Assembly (NCBI RefSeq): GCF_030758615.1
Contig: NZ_CP132381.1
Location: 620,001-684,000, forward strand
Length of the DNA: 64,000 bases
Origin: Gilliamella apis
GTDB lineage: Bacteria > Pseudomonadota > Gammaproteobacteria > Enterobacterales > Orbaceae
Direction: 5' to 3'
Shown in pieces: positions 47,036 to 55,558 of the stretch (its first letter is position 1; every line of letters starts with the position of its first letter). The position numbers were made by a program, and so were the translations under genes. The notes under the pieces were generated by a model. The model saw nothing but the letters and a program-made list of their open reading frames with translations, searched no databases and was not told the DNA's origin.

Positions 47036-48769
47036 TTATGCGATAGGCCAAATATGCCTAATCATCAATTTTGCCGTCTGATTTCCTCGAAAGTCATCAA
47101 CATCTAATTGATAGACAATTTTTACATTTTTTATTGTATTATCTGGCCATTGCGTTAAATTTACATTGAAACATATGCCTTCAATAATAGGGCCACCGTT
47201 TTTCGGTTCTAATACTAATCTAAGATGTTTTTCAGCAAATAAACGTTGTTGATGGACAATAAAATCGCCATCGAATGTCGGTTCTGTAAATCCTTCGCCC
47301 CATGGACCCGATTCTTTTAATTGTTTAGCCATCGCATAATTAAAATCTTGGCTGTCTACCTCACCATCGGTTTCTATTATTTGTTCAAGCGTATTTGCAT
47401 TTAAACGTTTATCTATTAGTGTTTCAAAATGTTTTCGAAATCGTTCTAAATCGTTTTCGCGAATGCTTAATCCGACCGCCATGGCATGTCCACCAAAACT
47501 CACCAGAAGATCGGGATGGTTTTGATCCAGTTCATCAAGTAAATCTCGTAAGTGAATACCGGCTATTGAGCGTCCTGAACCTTTTAGTATCCCTTCTTCA
47601 GTAGATGCAAAGCAAATAACTGGCCGATAATGTTTATCTTTTAAACGAGCTGATAAGATGCCAATGATACCTTGGTGCCATTCAGGATGATAGACAACTA
47701 ATAAGTTTGGGAAAGAGGATTGTTGTTGCTCTAACCCTTGGATATAGGATAATGCTTCTTTATACATCGTTTGTTCAATTAACTTACGATCATTATTTAG
47801 CATATCTAAATCACTAGCTTGTTTAAGAGCACTATCGTAGTCGTCACATAACAATAATTCAACACTAAGAGACATGTTATCCATTCGCCCTGCAGCATTA
47901 AGCCGTGGGGCAATATAATAAGCTAGATCGGTTGAGGTAAAGGATACCGGATCTTTTCGAGCAATATGTAATAGTGCTTTTATTCCTGCACAGCAATAAC
48001 CAGATCGGATTCGATTAATACCTTGATGAACCAATATTCGGTTATTGTGATCAAGTTTTACCACATCAGCAATAGTACCTAACGCGACTAAATCTAACAA
48101 ACTAGCGATGTTGTATTCTTCTAAATTATGTGTTCTGAACCAGTTTTCTTGGCGTAATTTTGCTCGTAAAGCTGACATAAAATAAAATGCAACACCGACA
48201 CCAGCTAAGTGCTTAGATGGAAAAGAGCAGTTTGGTAAGTTAGGATTAATGATTGCATCAGCTGCGGGTAATTGCTCAGGACATAAGTGATGGTCAGTAA
48301 TGATTACAGTTAAGTTTGATTGTTTTGCAAATTCAACCGCTTCAATAGCGGAAACACCATTATCAACAGTAATAATTAGATCGGCTTTTTTTAACAGTGC
48401 TCTTTTTATAACACTTATACTTAAACCATATCCATCATCAAATCGATTCGGAATGATATAATCGACATGTTGGCATCCCATCTTTTTTAACGCTTTCACC
48501 GTTAGTGCAGTACTGGTTGCACCATCAGTATCAAAATCACCGACAATCATAATCCGCTTGTTATTCTGCATAGCTGAATAAACAATTTCGACAGCGGTTT
48601 GGGTACCATCTAAGTTGTCATAATTACATAAGTTACGCGTTGTATAATCTAACTCTTGCATAGATGTTATTCCACGTAATGCATAGACTCGTTGCAATAA
48701 GAGTGGGATATCCGGTGACAATTCAGGTAACGCTTCAGGTAATTGGCGGTGTGTTAATTTATTTTTCAT
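47036..48769 (-). CDS. recJ: single-stranded-DNA-specific exonuclease RecJ
   Basis: A 5'-to-3' single-strand DNA exonuclease of the DHH superfamily, used in RecF recombination, mismatch repair and base excision repair. The product has 577 residues, the E. coli length. Motifs: VGDFDTDGATST, DLIITVDNGVS, ITDHHLC (DHH), the DHHA1 domain with VSFGGHAMAVGLSI and a C-terminal OB fold. The start ATG has no Shine-Dalgarno, and a perfect 24-base palindrome lies 8 bases upstream. Mismatch-repair partner mutH is at 18.4 kb. Confidence 0.96.
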   Translation of the reverse strand: MKNKLTHRQLPEALPELSPDIPLLLQRVYALRGITSMQELDYTTRNLCNYDNLDGTQTAVEIVYSAMQNNKRIMIVGDFDTDGATSTALTVKALKKMGCQHVDYIIPNRFDDGYGLSISVIKRALLKKADLIITVDNGVSAIEAVEFAKQSNLTVIITDHHLCPEQLPAADAIINPNLPNCSFPSKHLAGVGVAFYFMSALRAKLRQENWFRTHNLEEYNIASLLDLVALGTIADVVKLDHNNRILVHQGINRIRSGYCCAGIKALLHIARKDPVSFTSTDLAYYIAPRLNAAGRMDNMSLSVELLLCDDYDSALKQASDLDMLNNDRKLIEQTMYKEALSYIQGLEQQQSSFPNLLVVYHPEWHQGIIGILSARLKDKHYRPVICFASTEEGILKGSGRSIAGIHLRDLLDELDQNHPDLLVSFGGHAMAVGLSIRENDLERFRKHFETLIDKRLNANTLEQIIETDGEVDSQDFNYAMAKQLKESGPWGEGFTEPTFDGDFIVHQQRLFAEKHLRLVLEPKNGGPIIEGICFNVNLTQWPDNTIKNVKIVYQLDVDDFRGNQTAKLMIRHIWPIA

Positions 48770-48776
48770 ATTTTAA

Positions 48777-48800
48777 ATGTTAGCGCACGTGCGCTAACAT
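48777..48800. repeat. 24-base perfect palindrome upstream of recJ
   Basis: ATGTTAGCGCAC (48777-48788) is followed directly by its reverse complement GTGCGCTAACAT (48789-48800). It is GC-rich in the middle, between the dsbC stop and the recJ ATG (48769), and occupies the place where the recJ ribosome site would be. Attenuation, termination with re-initiation, or protein binding are all possible. Confidence 0.75.
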
Positions 48801-48849
48801 ACTTTTCTTATTTTATATTTAAATTTTAATTGCTATAAATTATAACTTA

Positions 48850-49554
48850 TTAATTTTTTGCTTTCTTTTTTAAAATTTCGATTAATTTATCAGCAGGGAC
48901 ATAGCCTGAAACTAATTGTCCATCAGGTAGTACTAATGCAGGCGTACCACTGATACCTAATTTTTTACCAACGTTAAATTGTTGTGTTACATAAGGTACC
49001 ATGCTATTTGCTGGAGAAATTGAATTACCCTTATAGGCATTATCAAAAGCAGCTTTACGATCGGCAACACTCCAAATAGATTGCATATTTTTACCTACAT
49101 CACTATTAGCACCGGCTCGAGGAAAGGCAAAATAGTGCACAGAGATACCCGCATCTAAGTATTGATTTATATTTTCATGAAGTAATTTACAATAGTGACA
49201 AGTGTAATCGGTGAAAACCGAAATAATATATTTTTCTTTTGGTGCTTTATAAACAATGGCATCTTTTTCAATTGATTTCATTAATTTTAAGTTATTACTG
49301 TTAGCAATATTTACTGGTTCACCGCCTTCAAGACTATAGATTGGTCCTTGAGTTAAAAATTTACCATCATCTGTGACATAGAAAATGCCCTCAGGAGTTA
49401 TAACACTTTTTAAACCTTGTACTGGGTTATTTTCGATAGTAATTTCTTTATTAGAAAAACCTAATTTTTCCATCGATTTGGTTATATCGGCGTTATTGGC
49501 TAATACTGAAGTTGAGATTAATGCTAAACCTAAACTTATGACTAATTTTTTCAT
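48850..49554 (-). CDS. dsbC: thiol:disulfide interchange protein DsbC
   Basis: Periplasmic disulfide isomerase, a V-shaped dimer. The 234-residue product has a signal peptide (residues 1-19, ending VLA), an N-terminal dimerisation domain (GIFYVTDDGKFLTQG) and a thioredoxin-like domain with active-site Cys119/Cys122 in TDYTCHYCKLLH and the cis-proline loop SGTPALV. It lacks the second Cys pair of E. coli DsbC (Cys141/Cys163): the equivalent segments read IWSVAD and SPANSMV. It lies between xerD and recJ, the conserved gene order. Confidence 0.95.
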   Translation of the reverse strand: MKKLVISLGLALISTSVLANNADITKSMEKLGFSNKEITIENNPVQGLKSVITPEGIFYVTDDGKFLTQGPIYSLEGGEPVNIANSNNLKLMKSIEKDAIVYKAPKEKYIISVFTDYTCHYCKLLHENINQYLDAGISVHYFAFPRAGANSDVGKNMQSIWSVADRKAAFDNAYKGNSISPANSMVPYVTQQFNVGKKLGISGTPALVLPDGQLVSGYVPADKLIEILKKKAKN

Positions 49555-49580
49555 TCAGTTATCCTTAGTTATCTAAACTG

Positions 49581-50510
49581 TTATGCACGAGGATGATGTT
49601 TGCTGTGCAATTGTTTTAATCTTTCTGTTGCAACATGTGTATAAATTTGTGTAGTTGATAAACTACTGTGCCCTAGTAACATTTGTACTACTCGTAAATC
49701 GGCGCCATGATTAAGCAGATGCGTTGCAAAGGCGTGCCTAAGTACATGAGGTGAAAGGGCTTCGATATTAATGCCGGTTAGTATGGCATAATATTTGATT
49801 CTATGCCAGAATGTCTGTCGTGTCATTTTCTTGCCTAAACGACTTGGAAAAAGCACATCAACTGGGCCATTTTTTAGTAGATTATTGCGCGCATATTTGA
49901 AATAGTATTCAAGCCAATAGATTGCTTCTTCACCTAAAGGAACTAAACGTTCTTTATTGCCTTTGCCTACAACTCGTACTACTCCTTGCCTTAGGCTGAC
50001 GTCACTAATTTCTAAGTTAACTAATTCTGAAACTCGTAATCCTGTAGCATAAAGCACCTCTAACATAGCTTTATCTCTCAGCTCAATTGGATCATCAATA
50101 CTTGGTGATTCTAGTAGGGCATCAACCTGTAATTCAGTTAAGTCTTTAGGTAACTTTTTGGGTAATTTGGGTGATGACAATATAGCTGATGGATCATCGG
50201 TACGATAGTTTTCTTGATATAGATATTGGAAGAAACGTTTAGTCGCACTCAATAAACGTGCCGAACTACTCGCTTTATAACCATCTTTAACTCGTTGTAG
50301 TAAAAATTCTTGTAAGTTAATGGATTGTGCTGTGAGAAAATTAACTTGTTGTAATTGTAGTGATTGGCTTAGTGCAAGAAGATCAAGTTTGTAAGATTCA
50401 ATCGTGTTTTCAGCAAGATTTCGTTCTAACCAAATTGAGTCTAGAAATTGTTCAATTAATATTTTATTTTGTGATGATATATCTTTATCAGACATTAAAA
50501 GCCAACTCAT
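49581..50510 (-). CDS. xerD: tyrosine recombinase XerD
   Basis: With XerC resolves chromosome dimers at dif under FtsK control. The 309-residue product has the SAM-like N-terminal domain (EQFLDSIWLERNLAENTIES) and a catalytic domain with Arg in YATGLRVSELVNL, HVLRHAFATHLLNHGADLRV and the nucleophile Tyr in LSTTQIYTHVATERL. RLVPLGEEAIYWLEYY and the KHHPRA end identify XerD rather than XerC. A start at 50495 (MSDKDISSQ) is as plausible as 50510. Gene order xerD-dsbC-recJ is as in E. coli. Confidence 0.96.
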   Translation of the reverse strand: MSWLLMSDKDISSQNKILIEQFLDSIWLERNLAENTIESYKLDLLALSQSLQLQQVNFLTAQSINLQEFLLQRVKDGYKASSSARLLSATKRFFQYLYQENYRTDDPSAILSSPKLPKKLPKDLTELQVDALLESPSIDDPIELRDKAMLEVLYATGLRVSELVNLEISDVSLRQGVVRVVGKGNKERLVPLGEEAIYWLEYYFKYARNNLLKNGPVDVLFPSRLGKKMTRQTFWHRIKYYAILTGINIEALSPHVLRHAFATHLLNHGADLRVVQMLLGHSSLSTTQIYTHVATERLKQLHSKHHPRA

Positions 50511-50705
50511 TTTTAATAGTTGTTAACATTATATACTAACTGTCAATAACTTGAAGTTGTCACATTATTATTGTGTTTGGAATGCATAAAAAACGAAACG
50601 TTTAATTAATGAAAAAATTAACTTTAGTTGATATTGAAATAATATTTTGTATCTTTTCTATAGCCTACTATATACTGAATTATCTGTTATTTTTTATAAT
50701 AAGTT

Positions 50706-51332
50706 ATGTTAAAACGAAATATTAATCTTTTTATTGCGTTATATGCTTTTTTTATTATTGGTCTTGAAACTTATATTTATTGGCATACAAAGCTGAGACC
50801 GTGGCAACCAAGTACTCCAACTGGGCGAATAATATTTTACTACAGTTTTTTTACAGTACTTTCTAATCTAATGTTGGCATTTAGTTGCCTATGCTTAACT
50901 TTCAATCCTAACTGTAATCGATATAGTTTCAAGGTGATACGCTTGAATGGTTTAGTCGGGGTGATTATAACCGCGATAGTTTATAACTTAATTTTAAGGG
51001 GAATACATAAACCACCTAATACGTTATTACAATTTGCCAATGAAAGTTTACATGTGATTCTGCCGATTATTGGCGTATTAAGTTGGTTAGTTTGGGGACC
51101 ATTTCGACGTATTCAATTTAATGTCATTGTTGGCTCGTTTTTGTCGATGTTAGTTTATGGTATTTATATTTTTATACGAGGTTATCTTACTAATCAATAT
51201 CCATATCCTTTTATTAATGTGGTTAGGGTTGGATATATTAAAGCGCTATATGCTGCAGGATCGGTTTTTGTGCTGTTTTTAGGGCTGGCTCTTTTGTTAT
51301 GGGCCATTGATTGTTTTAGGAGAAGAATATGA
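50706..51332 (+). CDS. Pr6Pr-family membrane protein
   Basis: A 208-residue polytopic protein with about six membrane segments. The layout fits the Pr6Pr (FAR-17a/AIG1-like) family: an aromatic first-loop W-P-x-x-x-T-x-x-G segment (PWQPSTPTGRIIFYYSFFTV), an L-S-N, a conserved His in ANESLHVILPIIGVLSWLVW and YPYPFINV near the last segment. The animal AIG1/ADTRP relatives are fatty-acid ester hydrolases with a Thr/His pair; whether this bacterial protein has that activity is unknown. It overlaps grxB by four bases. Confidence 0.7.
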   Translation: MLKRNINLFIALYAFFIIGLETYIYWHTKLRPWQPSTPTGRIIFYYSFFTVLSNLMLAFSCLCLTFNPNCNRYSFKVIRLNGLVGVIITAIVYNLILRGIHKPPNTLLQFANESLHVILPIIGVLSWLVWGPFRRIQFNVIVGSFLSMLVYGIYIFIRGYLTNQYPYPFINVVRVGYIKALYAAGSVFVLFLGLALLLWAIDCFRRRI

Positions 51333-51979
51333 AATTGTATATTTATGAACATTGTCCTTTTTGTGTACGGGCAAGAATGATTTTTGGTTTAAAAAATATT
51401 TCAGTTGAACAGCATGTCTTTCTCAGTGATGACGTTAAATCACCAACAAGTATGATTGGTGAAAAAATGGTGCCGATCTTACAAAAGGAAGATGGCAGCT
51501 ATATGCCAGAAAGTCTTGATATTGTTGCTTATGTTGATAGTAATTACGGTGAAAGCCATGTCTTAATTGGAGCTAAAAATCCAGAAATAGAAGTATTAAT
51601 TAAACAATTTCAACAATATGATTATAAGTTAGAGTGTCCTCGATATGTAAAATTAGGCTTGGCTGAATTTGCCACTCAAGCTGCTATTGATAATTTTATT
51701 ACTAATAAGAGTAAAAAATTGGGTTCGTTTGCTGATTGTCTTGCAGAAACTGAAACATTAATTGCTAAGATATCTGATTTATTAAATCAGCTTGAACCAT
51801 TAATTGTGACGTCGAATGCATGTAATGGCACATTATCTTGGGATGATATATGTTTATTCCCGATATTACGTAATCTAACCTGTGTTAAGGGTCTTATTTT
51901 TCCTACTAAAATTAAAGCCTATTTAGAGTCAATGTCTGAGCTAAGTAAGGTAAATCTGTTTTTTGATCAGGCGGTTTAA
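51329..51979 (+). CDS. grxB: glutaredoxin 2 (GrxB)
   Basis: A GST-like, monomeric glutaredoxin of 216 residues (E. coli GrxB 215). The N-terminal thioredoxin fold has the CPFC active site (Cys9/Cys12, YEHCPFCVRARM), the cis-Pro loop EKMVPILQKEDGSYMPESLDI, and an all-helical C-terminal domain with WDDICLFPILRNLTCVKG. It reduces glutathione-mixed disulfides. Its ATG overlaps the stop of the Pr6Pr-like gene, with AGGAG upstream, so the pair is translationally coupled. Confidence 0.94.
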   Translation: MKLYIYEHCPFCVRARMIFGLKNISVEQHVFLSDDVKSPTSMIGEKMVPILQKEDGSYMPESLDIVAYVDSNYGESHVLIGAKNPEIEVLIKQFQQYDYKLECPRYVKLGLAEFATQAAIDNFITNKSKKLGSFADCLAETETLIAKISDLLNQLEPLIVTSNACNGTLSWDDICLFPILRNLTCVKGLIFPTKIKAYLESMSELSKVNLFFDQAV

Positions 51980-52125
51980 TAAAAAGTAGAATTCAATTGC
52001 ATGTGGGGCTGATGATTAGCTGATATGCAAATTGTTCATTAATAAGAAGAGTACAAGAAAAATAGGATAAAACTTGTACTCTTATCTGTTATTAAAGTTA
52101 TTTATATAAATCTCTACAAAAACGA

Positions 52126-53166
52126 TTAATTACTTAATTTAAGATCAATAATTTCAAGCTTGTCTTTTCCACCATATACATCGTACCAAGGGGTTGCATA
52201 TTGTTTTAAAATCTTATTAAGTTGTTCAACATTTTCACGTCCGATGGTATCAAGCCAATGTTTTAAACCGTCTTTACCATTTTTTGCATATGCCTCAATC
52301 CCTTCAAACCAAGTGGCTCGACCACCCAGAATACCGCTATATTTGGCACCATGTTCACCGGCAAAAATGAGTTCTTCATGGAAAGTTTTGGTTGGTACGC
52401 CTGCACTTAAATAGATGAAAGGACGAGTGGCAACATCACTTGCTTGTTTGAAATAATCGGCTGCTTCTTGTTGTGAATAAACTACTGGATTACTATCGTT
52501 AAATCCTGCAACGTTTTTGAATAATACTGGCACTTCAACTTTAAGTATATCAATGTAATAGTGATCTTTAGTAAATTCTTCAATTGTCTTGATAACTTTT
52601 TGGGGTTTTATTTTTGCGAATTCTGGGCTTTTATCATCAGTTACCACGTTATCATAAACAATAGGTTCAACAAATACCGGAATATCGGCCGCCCTCGCTT
52701 CATTGCCTAAACGTTCTAAAAAGGCGTGTTTTTTATCTAAAATATCTTGCGGATCGTCAGGATTATAATAGACCAGTACTTTCGCTGCATCAGCACCTTT
52801 TTGAATTAGGCGTTGAAGTGAATCTTCCGGTAAAATATCTGGTAAACGTCCTGGTGTATTGGCATCGTATCCAGTTTTTTCATAAGACATAATTAAACCA
52901 GCATTTTTATTTTTTGCTGCCATGCCTTTAAAACCGAGTTCTTCATCCAGTAAAATGGCACTAACATATTTGGTTAATTCCTGAGAAACAAGCTCTTTAA
53001 ATTCATACACCATATCAATATTATAATGTTCTTGACCTACAGCATTTTGCATCATTTTTACCATTGAACCACGTTGATCGATTGCTAATGCTGCAATTAC
53101 GCCATCCTGGTTAGATAATTGTTGCATACGGTTGAATTTTCCACGAGAAATGCGTTTTGTTGCCAT
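52126..53166 (-). CDS. tagatose 1,6-diphosphate aldolase-like protein (LacD family)
   Basis: A class I (Schiff-base) aldolase of the LacD family, 346 residues from the ATG at 53166. An ATG at 53181 overlaps the GGAGAG ribosome site itself, so I exclude it. Markers: ALAIDQRGSMVKMM, LLDEELGF, SYEKTGYD, GRLPDILPE, the Schiff-base lysine in DILKVEVPV, YLSAGVPTKTFHEEL and GILGGRATW. In Firmicutes LacD cleaves tagatose-1,6-bisphosphate; relatives also act on fructose-1,6-bisphosphate or sulfo-sugar phosphates, so the substrate here is open. The family is commoner in Firmicutes. It is divergent from an MFS transporter. Confidence 0.85.
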   Translation of the reverse strand: MATKRISRGKFNRMQQLSNQDGVIAALAIDQRGSMVKMMQNAVGQEHYNIDMVYEFKELVSQELTKYVSAILLDEELGFKGMAAKNKNAGLIMSYEKTGYDANTPGRLPDILPEDSLQRLIQKGADAAKVLVYYNPDDPQDILDKKHAFLERLGNEARAADIPVFVEPIVYDNVVTDDKSPEFAKIKPQKVIKTIEEFTKDHYYIDILKVEVPVLFKNVAGFNDSNPVVYSQQEAADYFKQASDVATRPFIYLSAGVPTKTFHEELIFAGEHGAKYSGILGGRATWFEGIEAYAKNGKDGLKHWLDTIGRENVEQLNKILKQYATPWYDVYGGKDKLEIIDLKLSN

Positions 53167-53350
53167 TTTAAAACTCTCCATTTAATAAGATTTTTTCATT
53201 GTAGGTTTTTATTTGGCCAATTATTAATCATTTAGTGCTAGTTTTAATTTTGTGTGAACTTTTTGATATTTTCTTTTAAATGGCAATTTGTTACGGTATA
53301 TTGGTACAGATTAATAGACTGTGTGTAAAAAAATATTTACAGGGATGATT

Positions 53351-54670
53351 ATGCCAGATTCAGCAATAGTTACAAATATGCGAACATTAAATAATCAAGA
53401 TTATAAAACGTTAGCCCTATCAGCATTAGGTGGTGCATTAGAATTTTATGATTTTATTATATTTGTCTTTTTTTCAATTACGATAAGCCATCTATTTTTT
53501 CCGGATGATATGCCTGCATGGTTAAGTCAAGTTCAAACTTTTGGCATATTTGCTGCTGGTTATTTGATTCGTCCTTTTGGTGGTATTGTGATGGCTCACT
53601 TTGGTGATATGTTTGGTCGCAAAAGAATGTTTACACTTAGTATTCTATTAATGGCGTTACCAACATTATTTATTGGTTGTTTGCCTACTTATGCCAATAT
53701 CGGTATTTTTGCACCATTATTACTCTTAATGATGCGATTATGCCAGGGGCTCGCGGTAGGTGGTGAAGTGCCTGGGGCGTGGACATTTGTTGCTGAACAT
53801 GTACCTAAAAACAAAATTGGCCTAGCCTGTGGTATTTTAACTAGTGGTTTAAGTTTAGGTATTTTGCTGGGGTCATTAGTATCAACCATAATGAGTAAAA
53901 GTGTATCAATAGAACAAATGAATGATTGGGGCTGGCGAATTCCATTCATTATTGGTGGTATCTTTGGTTTAATTGCCATGTATCTTCGCCGTTGGTTAAA
54001 AGAGACACCTATTTTTCTAGAAATTCAAAAACGTAAGAATGAAGAATTATCTAAAAAATTACCTGTGATAACCGTTTTAACTCAGTATTTACCACAAACT
54101 ATTTTATCAATGTTACTAACTTGGGTGTTATCTGCCGGTATTATGGTGATAATGTTAATGACTCCAATTTTATTACAAAAGCAATTTGGTTTTTCGGCAA
54201 TTGACGCTTTACAAGGTAATATATTAGCTATCATTGGACTTATCATTAGTTGTACGTTTTATGGCATGATGATGGATAAATTTGCAATGGGCAAAGTGCT
54301 GGTTATTGGTTGTAGTATTGCTGCTATCATGATTGCTATATTTTATTTATCATTAGAAAACGCGAATCTTCTCTTTATCACTTATTTCTTAGCCGGTTTT
54401 AGTGTCGGAATTGTTGGCTCTTTTGCTTATTTTATGGTTAAGGTATTCCCAACTCAGGTTCGCTATAGTGGTGTATCTTTTTCATTTAATATGGCTTACG
54501 CTATTGCTGGTGGTTTAACCCCATTACTGATCTCATTTTTTAGTGATTTTGTTAGTAAAATGGCACCGGCCATTTATGTGGTTGGATTATTTGTATTAGG
54601 CGCATTAATCGGACTGTTCTTATTAGTTAATAACAATAGCCAAAAATATGTGGCAAAAGATATTGCTTAA
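53351..54670 (+). CDS. MFS transporter, metabolite:H+ symporter (ProP-like) subfamily
   Basis: A 439-residue twelve-segment transporter of the metabolite:proton symporter group (ProP, ShiA, KgtP, CitA relatives). Signatures: GALEFYDFIIFVFF in segment 1, GYLIRPFGGIVMAHFGDMFGRKR between segments 2 and 3, and RLCQGLAVGGEVPGAWTFVAEH. I choose ATG 53351 because AGGGA lies six bases upstream; GTG 53321 and ATG 53345 are weaker. The substrate is unknown: organic acids, compatible solutes or shikimate are typical of the group. It is divergent from the LacD-like gene across about 180 bases. Confidence 0.85.
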   Translation: MPDSAIVTNMRTLNNQDYKTLALSALGGALEFYDFIIFVFFSITISHLFFPDDMPAWLSQVQTFGIFAAGYLIRPFGGIVMAHFGDMFGRKRMFTLSILLMALPTLFIGCLPTYANIGIFAPLLLLMMRLCQGLAVGGEVPGAWTFVAEHVPKNKIGLACGILTSGLSLGILLGSLVSTIMSKSVSIEQMNDWGWRIPFIIGGIFGLIAMYLRRWLKETPIFLEIQKRKNEELSKKLPVITVLTQYLPQTILSMLLTWVLSAGIMVIMLMTPILLQKQFGFSAIDALQGNILAIIGLIISCTFYGMMMDKFAMGKVLVIGCSIAAIMIAIFYLSLENANLLFITYFLAGFSVGIVGSFAYFMVKVFPTQVRYSGVSFSFNMAYAIAGGLTPLLISFFSDFVSKMAPAIYVVGLFVLGALIGLFLLVNNNSQKYVAKDIA

Positions 54671-54691
54671 CTTCTGATAGGAAAAGAAAAA

Positions 54692-54724
54692 TTTTGAGGA
54701 ACAGTTTTTTTATGTTCCTCAAAA
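54692..54724. terminator. 12-bp hairpin between the MFS gene and proC-like gene
   Basis: TTTTGAGGAACA (54692-54703) pairs perfectly with TGTTCCTCAAAA (54713-54724), between the convergent MFS gene and the ProC-like gene. On the minus strand the stem ends in AAAATTTTTC, giving a short U-tract after the operon. Confidence 0.6.
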
Positions 54725-54741
54725 ATCATATTTAGACTATT

Positions 54742-55542
54742 TCACTGATTTTTGCCAAGCTCAACTGTTCGTATTACACCAGCTTTAACACTGCGCTGTA
54801 ATCCTGCTGCGAAGTCACTGTTATTAAGTTCATACAAACTGTGTATACCCACCCCAGCAGGTGAATTATTTATATCGAGCAATTGTCTTGGATGTTTTTG
54901 ACTCAATTGCAGCATTGAGGCTGCACCGTGCAAATTTTCAAGAGCAATTCGTTTGGCCATGTCTCGGGGTAAGCCCACTAAAACACCTGCATCAACAAGA
55001 GATTCGTAAAAATAATATATATAATTAGGTCCTGCAACCGCATAACCAGTAAAAATATCTAGTAGTGATTCATCAATATATTCTAGTTTCCCAAAGCTAT
55101 TGAAAAATTGAGTAACAGATTTCTGTTTTGCAACTGCCTGCTCATTAACATCGGTAGCAATACCGGAATAACCAAAACCGGTATCGGTGAGTGTGTTGGG
55201 AATCGTTCTAATAACAGGGATATCGACTTTTAATGATGCTTTTATTTGCGCAATTGTGACTCCAGCAATAATTGAAATGATAATGGTATTTCTGTTATTA
55301 GTACCAAATTGTTGAACAATGTCACTCCACGAATCTTGAGGTCGCACCCCTAACACAATAATATCTGTATTGACTATTTTGCTAGTAGGTGTAACTCCAT
55401 AAGTTAATTGTAAATAGTCTAAACGAGATTTAACAATATCGTTCACTAAGATATTTTTTGGCTCATACGCTTTATTTTTTATTAATGCTCTAATAATCGC
55501 TTCCGACATATGGCCACTGCCTATAAATAAAATTTTACTCAT
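54742..55542 (-). CDS. proC: pyrroline-5-carboxylate reductase-like protein
   Basis: A 266-residue member of the P5C reductase family, which normally makes proline from pyrroline-5-carboxylate with NADPH. Seen: the Rossmann loop FIGSGHMSEAII, VRPQD, IISIIAGVTIAQIK, IPVIRTIPNTLTDTGFGYS and GYAVAGPNYIYYFYESLVDAG. The C-terminal signature, usually SPGGTT, reads NSPAGVGIHSLYEL here, so substrate preference may differ. It is the last gene of the Dpp-type transporter operon, an unusual place for a biosynthetic ProC, so the symbol is family-level only. Confidence 0.75.
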   Translation of the reverse strand: MSKILFIGSGHMSEAIIRALIKNKAYEPKNILVNDIVKSRLDYLQLTYGVTPTSKIVNTDIIVLGVRPQDSWSDIVQQFGTNNRNTIIISIIAGVTIAQIKASLKVDIPVIRTIPNTLTDTGFGYSGIATDVNEQAVAKQKSVTQFFNSFGKLEYIDESLLDIFTGYAVAGPNYIYYFYESLVDAGVLVGLPRDMAKRIALENLHGAASMLQLSQKHPRQLLDINNSPAGVGIHSLYELNNSDFAAGLQRSVKAGVIRTVELGKNQ

Positions 55543-55558
55543 ATTTATCGGTTCCTGT

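Noticed and set aside
49581..50510. Tyrosine recombinase as a mobile-element integrase
   Set aside because: Sequence and the xerD-dsbC-recJ order identify the housekeeping XerD.
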